A stretch of 64,000 nt of DNA from Mariniphaga sp. (lineage in GTDB: Bacteria; Bacteroidota; Bacteroidia; Bacteroidales; Prolixibacteraceae): positions 248,001 through 312,000 of the forward strand of contig JAGXGA010000027.1 in assembly GCA_024636975.1 (NCBI GenBank). The letters are read 5' to 3'. Position 1 is the first letter of the stretch. The number at the start of each line of letters is the position of its first letter. Position numbers and translations under genes: made by a program. The notes under the pieces were generated by a model. That model was given only the letters and a program-made list of their open reading frames with translations, ran no database searches and was not told the origin of the DNA. Of this stretch, positions 47,389 through 56,208 are shown piece after piece.

Positions 47389-49059
47389 ATGATGAAGATA
47401 AAATTTAACAAATATATTTTAACCCTTTTTTTTCTGACTCTTATCCACTTGGGATTTGCTCAGACTGAAAAAATACGCTCAGGGCTCAGCTTATTTGCCG
47501 ATCGTGAGTTTTGTATTTCGGGAGATACCTTATGGTTTAAAGTAGCTCATAAAAACGGTAAAGATGAAAAAAGCAATATTGTTCATGTGCAGCTGACAAA
47601 TGCAACTGGCAGTCTGATATCTTCAGCGGTCAAGAAAAGCGTCGGGGGATGGGCAGAAGGTTATATATATGTGCCTGACTCATTAAGCTCGGGAGTTTAT
47701 TTTTTGTCGGCCTTTTTTAACAGTCAACGAACTAATGGTAAACATGATATTCAACTAAGGTCTGTATTTGTGTATAATCGTTTCCGGCAGGTAATTTCTG
47801 AGTTTCCGGTTCCTGCCAAAACAGGAATCAGAGAAAATGAATATTATCAGCCTGGTGTGGCTATCAAACCAGGTAAATCATTATTTAAACCACGTGAAAA
47901 GGTTACCGCTGATATTGATCTGAAACGTATTAAATCAGCAGGAATAAAGCAGGTAGTTATGAAGGCAGCGTATCTGGATGAACTGGCAGAGGAAACTGGT
48001 GGAAATTTTTATTTTTCATCTTTTGAATCTGACTCCGGGGCGCCCCCTTTTGAAGAATCAGATGGCATATTGATCAGCGGGAAGGTAGTCAGTCCTGTTT
48101 CAGGAAACAATGGGAAGAATGTGGTGGTACTGTTTTCTTTGCTAAACGATCCACAGTATTTTGATTATTATATAACTGACAGCCATGGGCTTTTTCATTT
48201 CTTTTTAAAGAATGCCATTGGTGCAGGAGAAATTGTATTACAGGCAATTTCTGAAAGCGGTGAAGAATGGGAAGTGTCGCTTGAAACAGTTAAAATGGAT
48301 ACATCCGAGCCGGTAAAATTGGAAAACAGGCTGTTAACGCCTGGTCAGATGAATTTTGTAGAAGAAATAGTTGATGCAGCCTTCTACAGCAGGCTTTTTG
48401 GAGAATCTTATACACCCAGGTTTCCTGAGTTTAAAATGACTCCTCGTTTTAAGATGCCGTTCTATGGAAATCCATACGATCGGGTTGTACTTTCTGATTT
48501 TATTGAATTGTCCGACTTTCAGGAAATTTCCCGGGAATTGCTTCATGGGGTACAATACAGGGAGAGAGGCAATGATGTAACGCTTCGGATGCTAAACCTG
48601 GACGCAAATCAGTATTTTGAAAACCAGCCTTTCAGACTTATAAATGGGATTCCTGTTTTTAGAAATAGTTTACTTGCCCCAATGGGAAGCGATGAAATCG
48701 ACTACATCGATTATGTACTGGAAGATCGTGTTTTTGGTGATTTAAGGTTTAGCGGAGTTTTGGCTGTATATTTAAAAGACAGGTCAAACGGATGGATGGC
48801 CCGCCAGTCAAATTTGTTCCGGTTCATTTTACCCTTGCTCCAGCCCGATAATACTCCCTCATATATGGAAGTGCGTCCGGTGGATGAAAACATACCTGAT
48901 TTACGTAGAGTCTTTTACTGGCAATTGCATGCAACGGATAATAATTTGCAGATTGAATTTTCCCTTTCCGATGTAAAGGGAAAAGTTAAACTTTCAGTGG
49001 AAGGTGTTACACCCGAGGGAAAAATGTTCAATGCATCTGAAATTATTGAAGTCAAATGA
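47389..49059 (+). CDS. MG2-like exported protein with a plug-like segment (copy 2)
   Basis: 556 aa. A signal peptide ends GFAQ. An MG2-like sandwich (about 28-120) shows FADREFCISGDTLWFKVAHK and VPDSLSSGVYFLSAFF. A second sandwich (about 225-300) holds ISGKVVSPVSGNNGKN. Residues about 408-460 (FRLINGIPVF ... IDYIDYVLED ... FSGVLAVYLKD) follow the order of a TonB plug's DGVPV, IDSIEVLKG and NGVIMITTK elements. The C-terminus has IPDLRRVFYW and SDVKGKVKLSVEGVTPEGK. The paralogue is at 20510. Its stop overlaps the following gene by ATGA. Confidence 0.7.
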   Translation: MMKIKFNKYILTLFFLTLIHLGFAQTEKIRSGLSLFADREFCISGDTLWFKVAHKNGKDEKSNIVHVQLTNATGSLISSAVKKSVGGWAEGYIYVPDSLSSGVYFLSAFFNSQRTNGKHDIQLRSVFVYNRFRQVISEFPVPAKTGIRENEYYQPGVAIKPGKSLFKPREKVTADIDLKRIKSAGIKQVVMKAAYLDELAEETGGNFYFSSFESDSGAPPFEESDGILISGKVVSPVSGNNGKNVVVLFSLLNDPQYFDYYITDSHGLFHFFLKNAIGAGEIVLQAISESGEEWEVSLETVKMDTSEPVKLENRLLTPGQMNFVEEIVDAAFYSRLFGESYTPRFPEFKMTPRFKMPFYGNPYDRVVLSDFIELSDFQEISRELLHGVQYRERGNDVTLRMLNLDANQYFENQPFRLINGIPVFRNSLLAPMGSDEIDYIDYVLEDRVFGDLRFSGVLAVYLKDRSNGWMARQSNLFRFILPLLQPDNTPSYMEVRPVDENIPDLRRVFYWQLHATDNNLQIEFSLSDVKGKVKLSVEGVTPEGKMFNASEIIEVK

Positions 49060-49778
49060 AAAGCAATCAAATCATACTATTATTAGCGCTGTTGACCTTG
49101 AGCTTCAGTGTTAAATTATATGCCCAGGATTTTAACTGGCAGGCTTTGAATCAACAATCGAACAGGTTACAAGGAAAATTATCGGGTACGATTTATTATT
49201 TGCCCCCGGAAGGAAACAGCCAGCATTTTTACCAGAAAGGCTGGCCTGAAGGAAGCATTTTGCTTGAAGATGGCGATGTGTTCGAAAACGTACGATTACG
49301 ATATCTTGCTTATGGCGATGAACTAATAGCATATAATTCCAGTCTGAACCAGTTGTTTGTTGTCGACAAGGAGAAGGTGGCTGCATTTACCGTTAAGCTG
49401 CCCAAGGGGAAACAGGAGTTCATTAAGTTGTATTTCAATGGTTTTTTAGCGGGAGACCGATATTTTGAAAAGCTTTACGATGGTAGCCGCAAATTACTTG
49501 CTTTCCGTTCTATTAATGAGGTAAAAACCGGAATTTATAATGATAATAAGGGAAGACGAAAACATACGGTTTTGAAATTAACTTCAACCTATTATATGTA
49601 TTCCGATGAAACTGGTTTCAGAAAAATACAGCCAAGGCGTAAGTCATTTCTGAACCTTTTTCCTGAGCGTAAAAAAGAGGTCAGACAGATATTCAGAAAG
49701 AACAATTTCTATAATCTTAATGAACAGAATATGATAAGTATTTTCACTTTATTGGAAGAAGAAGGCTTTTTTTATTAA
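49056..49778 (+). CDS. Small exported protein of the STN-receptor module (copy 2)
   Basis: 240 aa, the same length as its paralogue at 15904. A signal peptide ends LYAQ. Shared features are the GTIYYLPPEG region, the GSILLEDGDVFENVRLRYLAYGD strand pair, and a basic end (KKEVRQIFRKNNFYNLNEQN) with a final MISIFTLLEEEGF helix. It carries several Lys/Arg-rich turns and no cysteine in the mature part. Here it comes fourth in the operon, after the MG2 gene, while copy 1 comes first before the receptor. The family is not recognised and the function is unknown. Confidence 0.75.
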   Translation: MKSNQIILLLALLTLSFSVKLYAQDFNWQALNQQSNRLQGKLSGTIYYLPPEGNSQHFYQKGWPEGSILLEDGDVFENVRLRYLAYGDELIAYNSSLNQLFVVDKEKVAAFTVKLPKGKQEFIKLYFNGFLAGDRYFEKLYDGSRKLLAFRSINEVKTGIYNDNKGRRKHTVLKLTSTYYMYSDETGFRKIQPRRKSFLNLFPERKKEVRQIFRKNNFYNLNEQNMISIFTLLEEEGFFY

Positions 49779-49841
49779 ATATCTGTTTTTCCGCGCAACC
49801 TTTTAACATTCCTTAGCATCTATCCTGAAATTTACTGAACT

Positions 49842-50615
49842 ATGAAAAAGTTGTGCCTGTTTCTGCTTGCAGCATTATTGTCGTATTCTGCCTTCACACA
49901 AAGTGAAAAAGGACATGTTTATTTAAAGAACGGGAATGTATTAAAAGGAAAATTTCAGTGGCTCGATGGTTTTACTTCCTTACGCATGGAGTCGGATGGA
50001 AATATCTGGGTTTTTAAAGCCGATGAAATTGACAAAGTTTTAGGCAAAGGGGCATCCCGCCAATCCCGACTGGAAACAATTCCTACTCCGTCAGGTGTTT
50101 TTTTTCGCACCGAACTGGGAGTTTTGGCCGGTAATTCACAGAACAGCCAGCCCACACCATTTAGTTTTACCGGTTCACTGAACCTGGTTCTGGTTCCCCG
50201 TCTTTCATTTGGAGCCGGTTTTGGCGCTGAATTTCTGAAAGAAACCTATTTACCTGCATTCCTCAATCTTGAGTACAAGTTCCGGCCTACATGGTCATCT
50301 CCTTACCTGTTTGTGAAAGGGGGTTACCTGGTTCCACTGGAAGATTCACGTGAAATATATGGCGATGTTTGGCCCGCATACAGCAGCATATGGCCGGGGC
50401 CAGGCCCTGTTCACAGCTTCGGCAAATTAAATCCGGAAGGTGGTATTTTAATCAATCCGGGAATTGGGTATTCCCACCTGTTTTCACCCGGGTTCGGAAT
50501 GTCGGTAGGCTTCGGGTATCAGTTCCACCGGCTTCAATTTACAGGTGAGAAGGATTATCAGCTCGATATCGATTACAACCGGCTGACTGTGAAACTTGGT
50601 TTTATTTTTAACTAA
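49842..50615 (+). CDS. Exported beta-barrel protein with N-terminal Sm-like repeat
   Basis: 257 aa. A signal peptide ends AFTQ. Residues about 24-70 (KGHVYLKNGNVLKGKFQWLD, WVFKADEIDKVLG) form a small beta domain of the kind that repeats Y-L-K-N-G-x-V-L-K-G. Residues about 85-257 are alternating beta strands with aromatic ends (FRTELGVLAG, FSFTGSLNLVLVPRLSFGAGF, YRLTVKLGFIFN-like end), typical of a small outer-membrane barrel. It lies 63 bp after the small exported protein and 12 bp before the LVIVD gene. No counterpart exists in the first module. Function unknown. Confidence 0.7.
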   Translation: MKKLCLFLLAALLSYSAFTQSEKGHVYLKNGNVLKGKFQWLDGFTSLRMESDGNIWVFKADEIDKVLGKGASRQSRLETIPTPSGVFFRTELGVLAGNSQNSQPTPFSFTGSLNLVLVPRLSFGAGFGAEFLKETYLPAFLNLEYKFRPTWSSPYLFVKGGYLVPLEDSREIYGDVWPAYSSIWPGPGPVHSFGKLNPEGGILINPGIGYSHLFSPGFGMSVGFGYQFHRLQFTGEKDYQLDIDYNRLTVKLGFIFN

Positions 50616-50627
50616 ACATTCCGGATT

Positions 50628-51908
50628 ATGAAGACTATAAAATACATATTTTTTACATTTTTATTGGCCAGTGCGTTAAGTTCTTGCCTGGATGAATATA
50701 CCGAAGTATTCACGGCCAACTCTCCTGTGTATATGAGTTATGAAGAATTGCGTGATGCCGTTAAAATGACAGCGCCACGGGAATTGGTGAACCCGGGTAA
50801 GATTTACTTTAAAGATGGGCACATATTTATTAACGAAGAATTTAAAGGAATCCATGTGATTGATAACCAGAACCCATCCAGTCCCCAAAACATAGGTTTT
50901 ATTGAAGTTCCGGGTGTGGTTGATATTGCCGTAAAAAACGACATACTATATGCCGACAGCTTTATCGATCTGGTAGCTATTGATATTTCCGATGTAAATA
51001 ATCCTGAGGAGGTGAGCCGGGTAAAGGATGTGTTTCCTTATACCATTCCGCCCTATAATGAAGACTACAGGGTTGCTGAAGTCGATCAGGATAAAGGAGT
51101 GGTTATCGATTGGGAAATTAAGGAAGTACGCCAGGAAATGGAATATCATTATTACCCGGTTTATTATTTTGGGCGAAATGATTTGGCAATGAGTGACGGA
51201 GGTTTCACTGGCGGCGCAGCAGAATCGGGAGGTACCTTTGGCATTGGAGGCTCTATGGCGCGGTTTGGATTGTACGACGACTACCTGTATTCTGTTGACA
51301 ATTCCACCCTGTTCATGTTCGATGTAAACACCGACAGCAATCCACGCAGTATAGGCAAGCAGAATGTGGGATGGAACATCGAAACAATGTTTATTCATGA
51401 TGGACATATGTTTTTCGGTACCCAAACAGGCATGCTTATTTTTAATCTCGATGTACCTACAGTTCCACAATACATTGGGCAGTTCTGGCATGTTACTGCC
51501 TGCGACCCGGTGGTAGTGGCCGACGGCTATGCCTATGTTACCCTCCGTGGAGGCAATGCCTGTGGTAGCGATATCAACCGGCTTGATGTTTTAGAACTTT
51601 CGGAGGACTATAAAAACACCACCTTGCTTCATTCTTATCCCCTCGAAGGGCCATACGGTCTTGGAATCGATGATGAAATACTCTTCGTTTGTGATGGAGA
51701 TGCCGGGCTGAAGGTGTATAATGTGGCTGATAAGCTTAACATCGACAATAATTTGATAGCCCGCTTTCCAAATATCAATACTTTCGATGTGATTCCGGTA
51801 AATGGCTACCTGTTCATGATTGGCGATGACGGATTTTATCAATACGATTATTCCAACCTGCAGGATATACAGCAGGTAAGCTTCATCCCTGTTCGTCAGG
51901 ATGACTGA
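50628..51908 (+). CDS. LVIVD-repeat beta-propeller lipoprotein
   Basis: 426 aa. The lipobox is LSSC (Cys20). The body is a series of LVIVD-type repeats of about 40-45 residues (KGIHVIDNQNPSSPQNIGF, DLVAIDISDVNNPEEVSRV, TLFMFDVNTDSNPRSIGK, GMLIFNLDVPTVPQYIGQF, and a more degenerate YNVADKLN). They should fold into a beta propeller. LVIVD proteins are surface or periplasmic and of unknown function, possibly binding or scaffolding proteins. It is the last gene of the second module; the next 390 bp hold a long hairpin. Confidence 0.85.
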   Translation: MKTIKYIFFTFLLASALSSCLDEYTEVFTANSPVYMSYEELRDAVKMTAPRELVNPGKIYFKDGHIFINEEFKGIHVIDNQNPSSPQNIGFIEVPGVVDIAVKNDILYADSFIDLVAIDISDVNNPEEVSRVKDVFPYTIPPYNEDYRVAEVDQDKGVVIDWEIKEVRQEMEYHYYPVYYFGRNDLAMSDGGFTGGAAESGGTFGIGGSMARFGLYDDYLYSVDNSTLFMFDVNTDSNPRSIGKQNVGWNIETMFIHDGHMFFGTQTGMLIFNLDVPTVPQYIGQFWHVTACDPVVVADGYAYVTLRGGNACGSDINRLDVLELSEDYKNTTLLHSYPLEGPYGLGIDDEILFVCDGDAGLKVYNVADKLNIDNNLIARFPNINTFDVIPVNGYLFMIGDDGFYQYDYSNLQDIQQVSFIPVRQDD

Positions 51909-52031
51909 TATTTTATCATCTGCTTCATAATTAATTGCTTAATCAGAGCGATTTCTGTACTATTCCAATAATGAAACAATAAATATTTATGCTTCATCCC
52001 CCGGGATTGATTATTCCCAAGGCCTTATCGA

Positions 52032-52115
52032 ATTCGTATTTAACTCGATATAAATTCGTATTAAATTCGCGTTTTTGCGAATTTAATACGAATTAACATC
52101 GAATATACTACGAAT
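52032..52115. repeat. Long inverted repeat with an 18-bp perfect core
   Basis: The core arms 52053-52070 and 52077-52094 are perfectly complementary over 18 bp (AATTCGTATTAAATTCGC) with a 6-nt loop. Pairing continues outward, about 15 of 21 positions, to 52032 and 52115. Each arm holds two ATTCGTA blocks, so it may have grown by duplication. It could act as a two-way terminator or be a small palindromic repeat element. Confidence 0.8.
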
Positions 52116-52266
52116 AAACTACAAAAATAACATGGAGATGGTTAAGGTTTTGATATACCCCTAAATCCGATGGGTGTATAAGAGGAAATCAGGTGTAGAA
52201 TGTAAATGTATCTGAAACTGGCATTTTTGACCTGCCACGGGCAAAATACATAACCGCATCTTTTAT

Positions 52267-52274
52267 TATCTTTG
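52267..52274 (+). promoter_or_regulatory. Candidate -7 box for lysS
   Basis: TATCTTTG matches TAnnTTTG, 24 bp before the lysS ATG. A -33 TTTG is not found at normal spacing. An AAGG ribosome site precedes the ATG. Confidence 0.4.
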
Positions 52275-52298
52275 CACAAATTTTTTTGAAGGTAAACA

Positions 52299-54008
52299 AT
52301 GAATCCATTGGAATTAAGCGAACAGGAAATTCTCCGTAGAGAATCGTTAAACAAGTTGCGTGAACTGGGTATTGACCCATATCCTGCAGCTGAATACAAG
52401 ATAAATACCACTTCCCGCGAAATTAAGGAGAAGTATAATGCGGAAGAAAATAACTTTCAGGAGGTTTGCATAGCAGGGCGTATCATGAGCCGCCGGATCA
52501 TGGGCAAGGCGTCGTTTGCTGAGATACAAGACCACGAAGGCCGTATTCAGGTGTACATAAACCGTGATGAGATTTGTCCGGGTGATGACAAGACCTTGTA
52601 TAATGAGGTGTTTAAGAAACTGCTCGATCGGGGTGATATCATTGGGGTGGAGGGTTTTGCATTTATTACCCAGATGGGTGAACTGACTGTTCATGTCAAA
52701 AACTTCACGGTACTGAATAAATCGTTGCGCCCGTTGCCGGCAGTAAAGGAAAAGGAAGGGGTAACTTATGATGCCTTTACTGATCCCGAGCAGCGTTATC
52801 GTCAGCGATACGTCGATCTGATAGTGAACCCGAAGGTGAAGGAGGTGTTCGTGAAACGCACAAAAATAGTGGATACCATGCGGCAAATGTTTAATGAACA
52901 TGGGTATTTTGAGGTGGAAACACCTATACTGCAACCCATCCCGGGAGGCGCTGCTGCCCGTCCGTTCATTACGCATCACAATTCACTGAACATACCGCTA
53001 TATCTTCGAATTGCCAACGAACTTTACCTGAAACGGCTAATTGTCGGAGGCTTCGAAGGAGTTTATGAATTTTCCAAAGACTTCCGCAACGAAGGGATGG
53101 ACCGTACCCATAATCCTGAATTTACAGTAATGGAAATATATGTAGCCTACAAGGATTACATCTGGATGATGGGCTTTACCGAACAGATTGTGGAACGTGT
53201 TGCCCTTGCATTGCATGGCACCACCAAAGTGCAGGTTGGCGATCAGATGGTTGATTTTAAAACACCTTACCCGCGGGTAACTATGGCCGATGCCATTATG
53301 GTACATACCGGCTACGATATTTCAGGAAAGAACGAAGCGCAGTTGCGTGAGATTTGCGATAAGCTGGGAATAGAAACTGAACCGAGTATGGGAAAAGGTA
53401 AGCTGATTGATGAGATTTTCGGTGAAAAGTGCGAACATCATTACATTCAGCCCACCTTTATTACAGATTACCCTGTTGAAATGTCACCATTAACCAAGCG
53501 TCACCGCAGTAATCCGGAGCTTACCGAACGGTTTGAGCTTATGATTAATGGCAAAGAGATTGCCAATGCCTATTCGGAACTGAACGACCCCATCGACCAG
53601 CGTGAGCGGTTCGAGGAACAGGTGAAGCTGCTGGAAAAAGGCGACGATGAGGCAATGTTTATCGACCAGGATTTCCTGCGTGCACTGGAGTACGGCATGC
53701 CTCCTACATCGGGTATGGGTATGGGAATCGACCGCCTTACCATGTTTATGACCAACAGTTCCTCGATCCAGGATGTATTGTTCTTTCCGCAAATGAAGCC
53801 TGAAAAGAAAAAAGTTGAGCTCACTGAAGATGAAAAGGCAGTGCTTGAACTTTTAAAAACAACTTCACCTATTGAATTGAATATACTAAAGGAAAGCACA
53901 GGGTTAAGCAACAAGAAGTGGGATAAAGCCATCAAGGGGCTTACAAAAAATAATATGGCCAGGGTGGAAAAATCGGATGAGGGATTAATGGTGGAACTGT
54001 TGCAGTAG
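52299..54008 (+). CDS. lysS: Lysyl-tRNA synthetase
   Basis: 569 aa class II synthetase. An OB-fold anticodon-binding domain (about 55-165, [20 protein letters not shown]) is followed by the catalytic core with motif 1 ([17 protein letters not shown]), motif 2 ([20 protein letters not shown]) and motif 3 ([12 protein letters not shown]). The protein has about 60 residues beyond the normal end ([20 protein letters not shown] onward), which look like a small winged helix, an extension I recall from other Bacteroidota lysyl-tRNA synthetases. All motifs are intact. It is a separate transcript with its own -7 box. Confidence 0.96.
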   Translation: MNPLELSEQEILRRESLNKLRELGIDPYPAAEYKINTTSREIKEKYNAEENNFQEVCIAGRIMSRRIMGKASFAEIQDHEGRIQVYINRDEICPGDDKTLYNEVFKKLLDRGDIIGVEGFAFITQMGELTVHVKNFTVLNKSLRPLPAVKEKEGVTYDAFTDPEQRYRQRYVDLIVNPKVKEVFVKRTKIVDTMRQMFNEHGYFEVETPILQPIPGGAAARPFITHHNSLNIPLYLRIANELYLKRLIVGGFEGVYEFSKDFRNEGMDRTHNPEFTVMEIYVAYKDYIWMMGFTEQIVERVALALHGTTKVQVGDQMVDFKTPYPRVTMADAIMVHTGYDISGKNEAQLREICDKLGIETEPSMGKGKLIDEIFGEKCEHHYIQPTFITDYPVEMSPLTKRHRSNPELTERFELMINGKEIANAYSELNDPIDQRERFEEQVKLLEKGDDEAMFIDQDFLRALEYGMPPTSGMGMGIDRLTMFMTNSSSIQDVLFFPQMKPEKKKVELTEDEKAVLELLKTTSPIELNILKESTGLSNKKWDKAIKGLTKNNMARVEKSDEGLMVELLQ

Positions 54009-54025
54009 AAAAAGGCAATGTGCAT

Positions 54026-54051
54026 AGAGACGCAATATTTTGCGTCTCTAC
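54026..54051. repeat. REP-like palindrome TAGAGACGCAA
   Basis: A perfect 11-bp inverted repeat (TAGAGACGCAA at 54026-54036 and its complement at 54041-54051) with a 4-nt loop, 17 bp after lysS. I recall very similar palindromes dispersed in many genomes. It could also aid termination of lysS, although no T-run follows. Confidence 0.75.
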
Positions 54052-54149
54052 AGAAGGCAGACTAATATTTTTTTTCGATTTGTAATTTAAAATAATTAGT
54101 GAACCTGATCGTTCTTTTTGTCAAATTGATGATTTTGTGTTTTACCAGG

Positions 54150-54983
54150 ATGGGGATACTTAAAACGCTGGCTTTTTTATTCTACTATTTACTTTTGGTT
54201 ACTGGGCTTCGTGCTCAATACATTAACGTTGATTCACTGGTACATCTGCCGGGACAGGATAGTCCTGTGTCTATCAGCGAGTTTATAAGCCTGATGGATG
54301 AACTGCCGGTTAATGATCTTTTTGCCGGGCAGGAATTTTTTTATGGGCAGCATATTCCTGCAGTAAACCTTCTGAAACATTTTATAGTCCCATCCAACGG
54401 AAAAGTTATCAGCCGCTATGGATGGCGCTCGGGAAGGATGCATACCGGCACCGACCTGAAGATGGAGAAGGGCGATACAGTTTATGCCGTATTCCAGGGT
54501 ATTGTTACACGATCGAAATATTATTACGGGTATGGCAACCTTGTGGAGATAGACCATGGGAATAATATTGAAACCAGTTACGCCCATCTATCTGCTTTTT
54601 TAGTTGAGCCGGGAGATGTTGTACGCAGGATGCAACCCATCGGATTGGCCGGAAGCACTGGCAGGGCATCAACCAATCACCTTCATTTTGAAATTAAGGA
54701 AGCCGGCAAACATTTCAATCCTGAGCTGGTATTTGATTTTGAAGAAGGAGTGATAAAGGATGAAGTTTATGCCATTCAGGGTCTTGCTGATTTACTGCCT
54801 GATAACAAGCAACCTGTTTATTCTTATGAAGGAACCTCACCGCATAGTTATATTGTAACCGCAGGGGATTCGTTGTGGAAGATTTCACGCAAGTTTAAAA
54901 CATCGGTAAAAACACTGTGCCTACTCAACGAACTTAATGAAAATTCGGTGCTGAATGTTGGCATGGTTCTGAAACTTTTTTGA
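54150..54983 (+). CDS. M23-family peptidoglycan endopeptidase with C-terminal LysM
   Basis: 277 aa from the ATG at 54150, which begins a good signal peptide ending LRAQ. The frame also offers a GTG at 54099 and an ATG at 54129. The zinc peptidase M23 domain (LytM type) has the HTGTDLKM (HxxxD) and HLHFEI (HxH) metal motifs, with HGNNIETSYAHLSAF between them. A LysM domain (last 45 residues, YIVTAGDSLWKISRKF) binds peptidoglycan. It probably cleaves cross-links during growth or division. The catalytic residues are complete. Confidence 0.88.
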   Translation: MGILKTLAFLFYYLLLVTGLRAQYINVDSLVHLPGQDSPVSISEFISLMDELPVNDLFAGQEFFYGQHIPAVNLLKHFIVPSNGKVISRYGWRSGRMHTGTDLKMEKGDTVYAVFQGIVTRSKYYYGYGNLVEIDHGNNIETSYAHLSAFLVEPGDVVRRMQPIGLAGSTGRASTNHLHFEIKEAGKHFNPELVFDFEEGVIKDEVYAIQGLADLLPDNKQPVYSYEGTSPHSYIVTAGDSLWKISRKFKTSVKTLCLLNELNENSVLNVGMVLKLF

Positions 54984-55049
54984 GACGTAATAAACACTTG
55001 TCCTTATTATGTGTTTAATTAACATTATTAATCACTCAATTAAATTATT

Positions 55050-55253
55050 ATGAAAATAGTTGGAATAGTTTTGCTTGTCATAGGTCTGATTGGTCTTATT
55101 GTTTTTGGCTACCAGGCTATGCAGGAGTCGGAATCATTCAGTCTCCTGGGAATGGAAGTCGCAGTAAGTTCTGCTAACTGGACACCGGTAATTTTTAGTG
55201 CAATCGTTGCCATTATAGGTATTATTTTAACGCTGGCGGCTAAGAAAAGATAA
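55050..55253 (+). CDS. Small membrane protein, DUF3185-like
   Basis: 67 aa with two transmembrane helices (about 3-22 and 45-63) separated by a short polar loop (QAMQESESFSLLG), and a KKR cytosolic end. The layout and MKIVGIVLLVIGLIGLIVFG start resemble DUF3185 proteins. A weak ribosome site precedes the ATG. Function unknown. It follows the M23 gene by 66 bp and may share its transcript. Confidence 0.75.
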   Translation: MKIVGIVLLVIGLIGLIVFGYQAMQESESFSLLGMEVAVSSANWTPVIFSAIVAIIGIILTLAAKKR

Positions 55254-55271
55254 ATCACAACCTTCTTTTAT

Positions 55272-55370
55272 ACCACTAAGGCTCCAAAGCACCAAGAAAA
55301 CACAAAGCAGCTTTATAAGAATAACGGAATAAAGTTTTAAGAATCATGGTGTCTTTGCGGCTTTGTGGCT
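55272..55370. repeat. Imperfect palindromic repeat, CCACTAAGGCTCCAAAG type
   Basis: The left arm (55272-55296, ACCACTAAGG and CAAAGCACCAAG) and the right arm (55345-55370, GGTGTCTTTG and CTTTGTGGCT) are imperfectly complementary, with about 48 bases between them. The wording resembles a palindrome family I recall as dispersed in Bacteroidota intergenic DNA. It occupies most of the gap between two genes. Confidence 0.6.
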
Positions 55371-55386
55371 AACATCAATGAATGGT

Positions 55387-55971
55387 TTATTTTTTCCTTT
55401 TGCTTTGAAATTTGTTTTTCATTAATGTATCATTGAGCAGTTGCTCCATTTTATCGGCAATGGTTTCAGGAGAATCGCCCTCTTCAATTTTGAGCGATTT
55501 TAAAATATTTTCCAGTTCATCAATTTTTGCGTTCAGGAAATCAATTCTTTCTTTCACCAAAGCAGGATTTCCAGTCTCCCAGTAACCGCCTTCATCAGTA
55601 ATATCCAGGTTGGCGATATATTTTTTCTGAATATATGCAAGCAGTTTTATTATAGCTATGTGAACCTCGGGTGGGGCAAACTGGGTTTTGGTGTGGTTAA
55701 TATATGTAAGTTCCGGATTTTCTTCAACCAACTTCATCATAAAGGCATTCCGCAGTATCCCATTTGAATCAGTTGTTAAAATAAGGGGTTCTGATTTTTT
55801 ATGAGGTATCAGTATAATTCCTCTCAGTTTATTTGTCTTCAAATTTTCCCCATCGTTTATCAAATGGTATTCCCATTCCATTGCTTTTGCAATGTCTTCC
55901 ATTTCTTCACAAAATTCATCAATCAACGAGGGTTGATTTAGCTTGCCTTTGTAGTGAATTGTAACGCCCAT
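55387..55971 (-). CDS. Conserved hypothetical cytosolic protein
   Basis: 194 aa, no signal peptide or membrane helix. Residues 1-145 look like one alpha/beta domain (MGVTIHYKGKLNQPSLIDEF, LRGIILIPHKKSEPLILTTD, PPEVHIAIIKLLAYIQ). A predicted coiled coil occupies about 146-175 (KERIDFLNAKIDELENILKSL without the first residue), and a basic tail ends KSKRKK. I recall similar hypotheticals in Bacteroidota, without a known function. It is isolated on its strand, flanked by a palindromic repeat and by the E1 gene's terminator. Confidence 0.65.
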   Translation of the reverse strand: MGVTIHYKGKLNQPSLIDEFCEEMEDIAKAMEWEYHLINDGENLKTNKLRGIILIPHKKSEPLILTTDSNGILRNAFMMKLVEENPELTYINHTKTQFAPPEVHIAIIKLLAYIQKKYIANLDITDEGGYWETGNPALVKERIDFLNAKIDELENILKSLKIEEGDSPETIADKMEQLLNDTLMKNKFQSKRKK

Positions 55972-56123
55972 GGATTTATATAATTAAAATATTTGACAAA
56001 CTTTTTCCATTTAATGTTTAATTGAATCGTTACCAGACTAAGTTATAAATAAAAATTAATTGTATAAATGTGAATGTGTTCAATTTTTGTGAAATAAGAT
56101 TGAATTGAGGAAACAGTAAATAA

Positions 56124-56154
56124 AAAAAGTTGGAGTTAAAGTCTCCAACTTTTT
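56124..56154 (-). terminator. Terminator of the 2-oxoacid dehydrogenase operon
   Basis: A 12-bp stem (AAAAAGTTGGAG with CTCCAACTTTTT) and a 7-nt loop, 55 bp past the E1 stop on the minus strand, with a T-run on that strand. Confidence 0.8.
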
Positions 56155-56208
56155 GGGAAAGGGATAGTAATAGTCCCTCAATATTTAAAATTTTTAAATT
56201 CTGCTGGT

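Larger units (their letters stand above)
51909..52298. other. 390-bp intergenic region between the LVIVD gene and lysS
   Basis: No coding frame was accepted here. It contains the long inverted repeat at 52032-52115, a small GATATACCCC/GGGTGTAT hairpin near 52150-52180, and the lysS -7 box. Confidence 0.7.

Noticed and set aside
52032-52115. tRNA or structured RNA gene
   Set aside because: It is a single long stem with no cloverleaf, T-loop or anticodon arm pattern.
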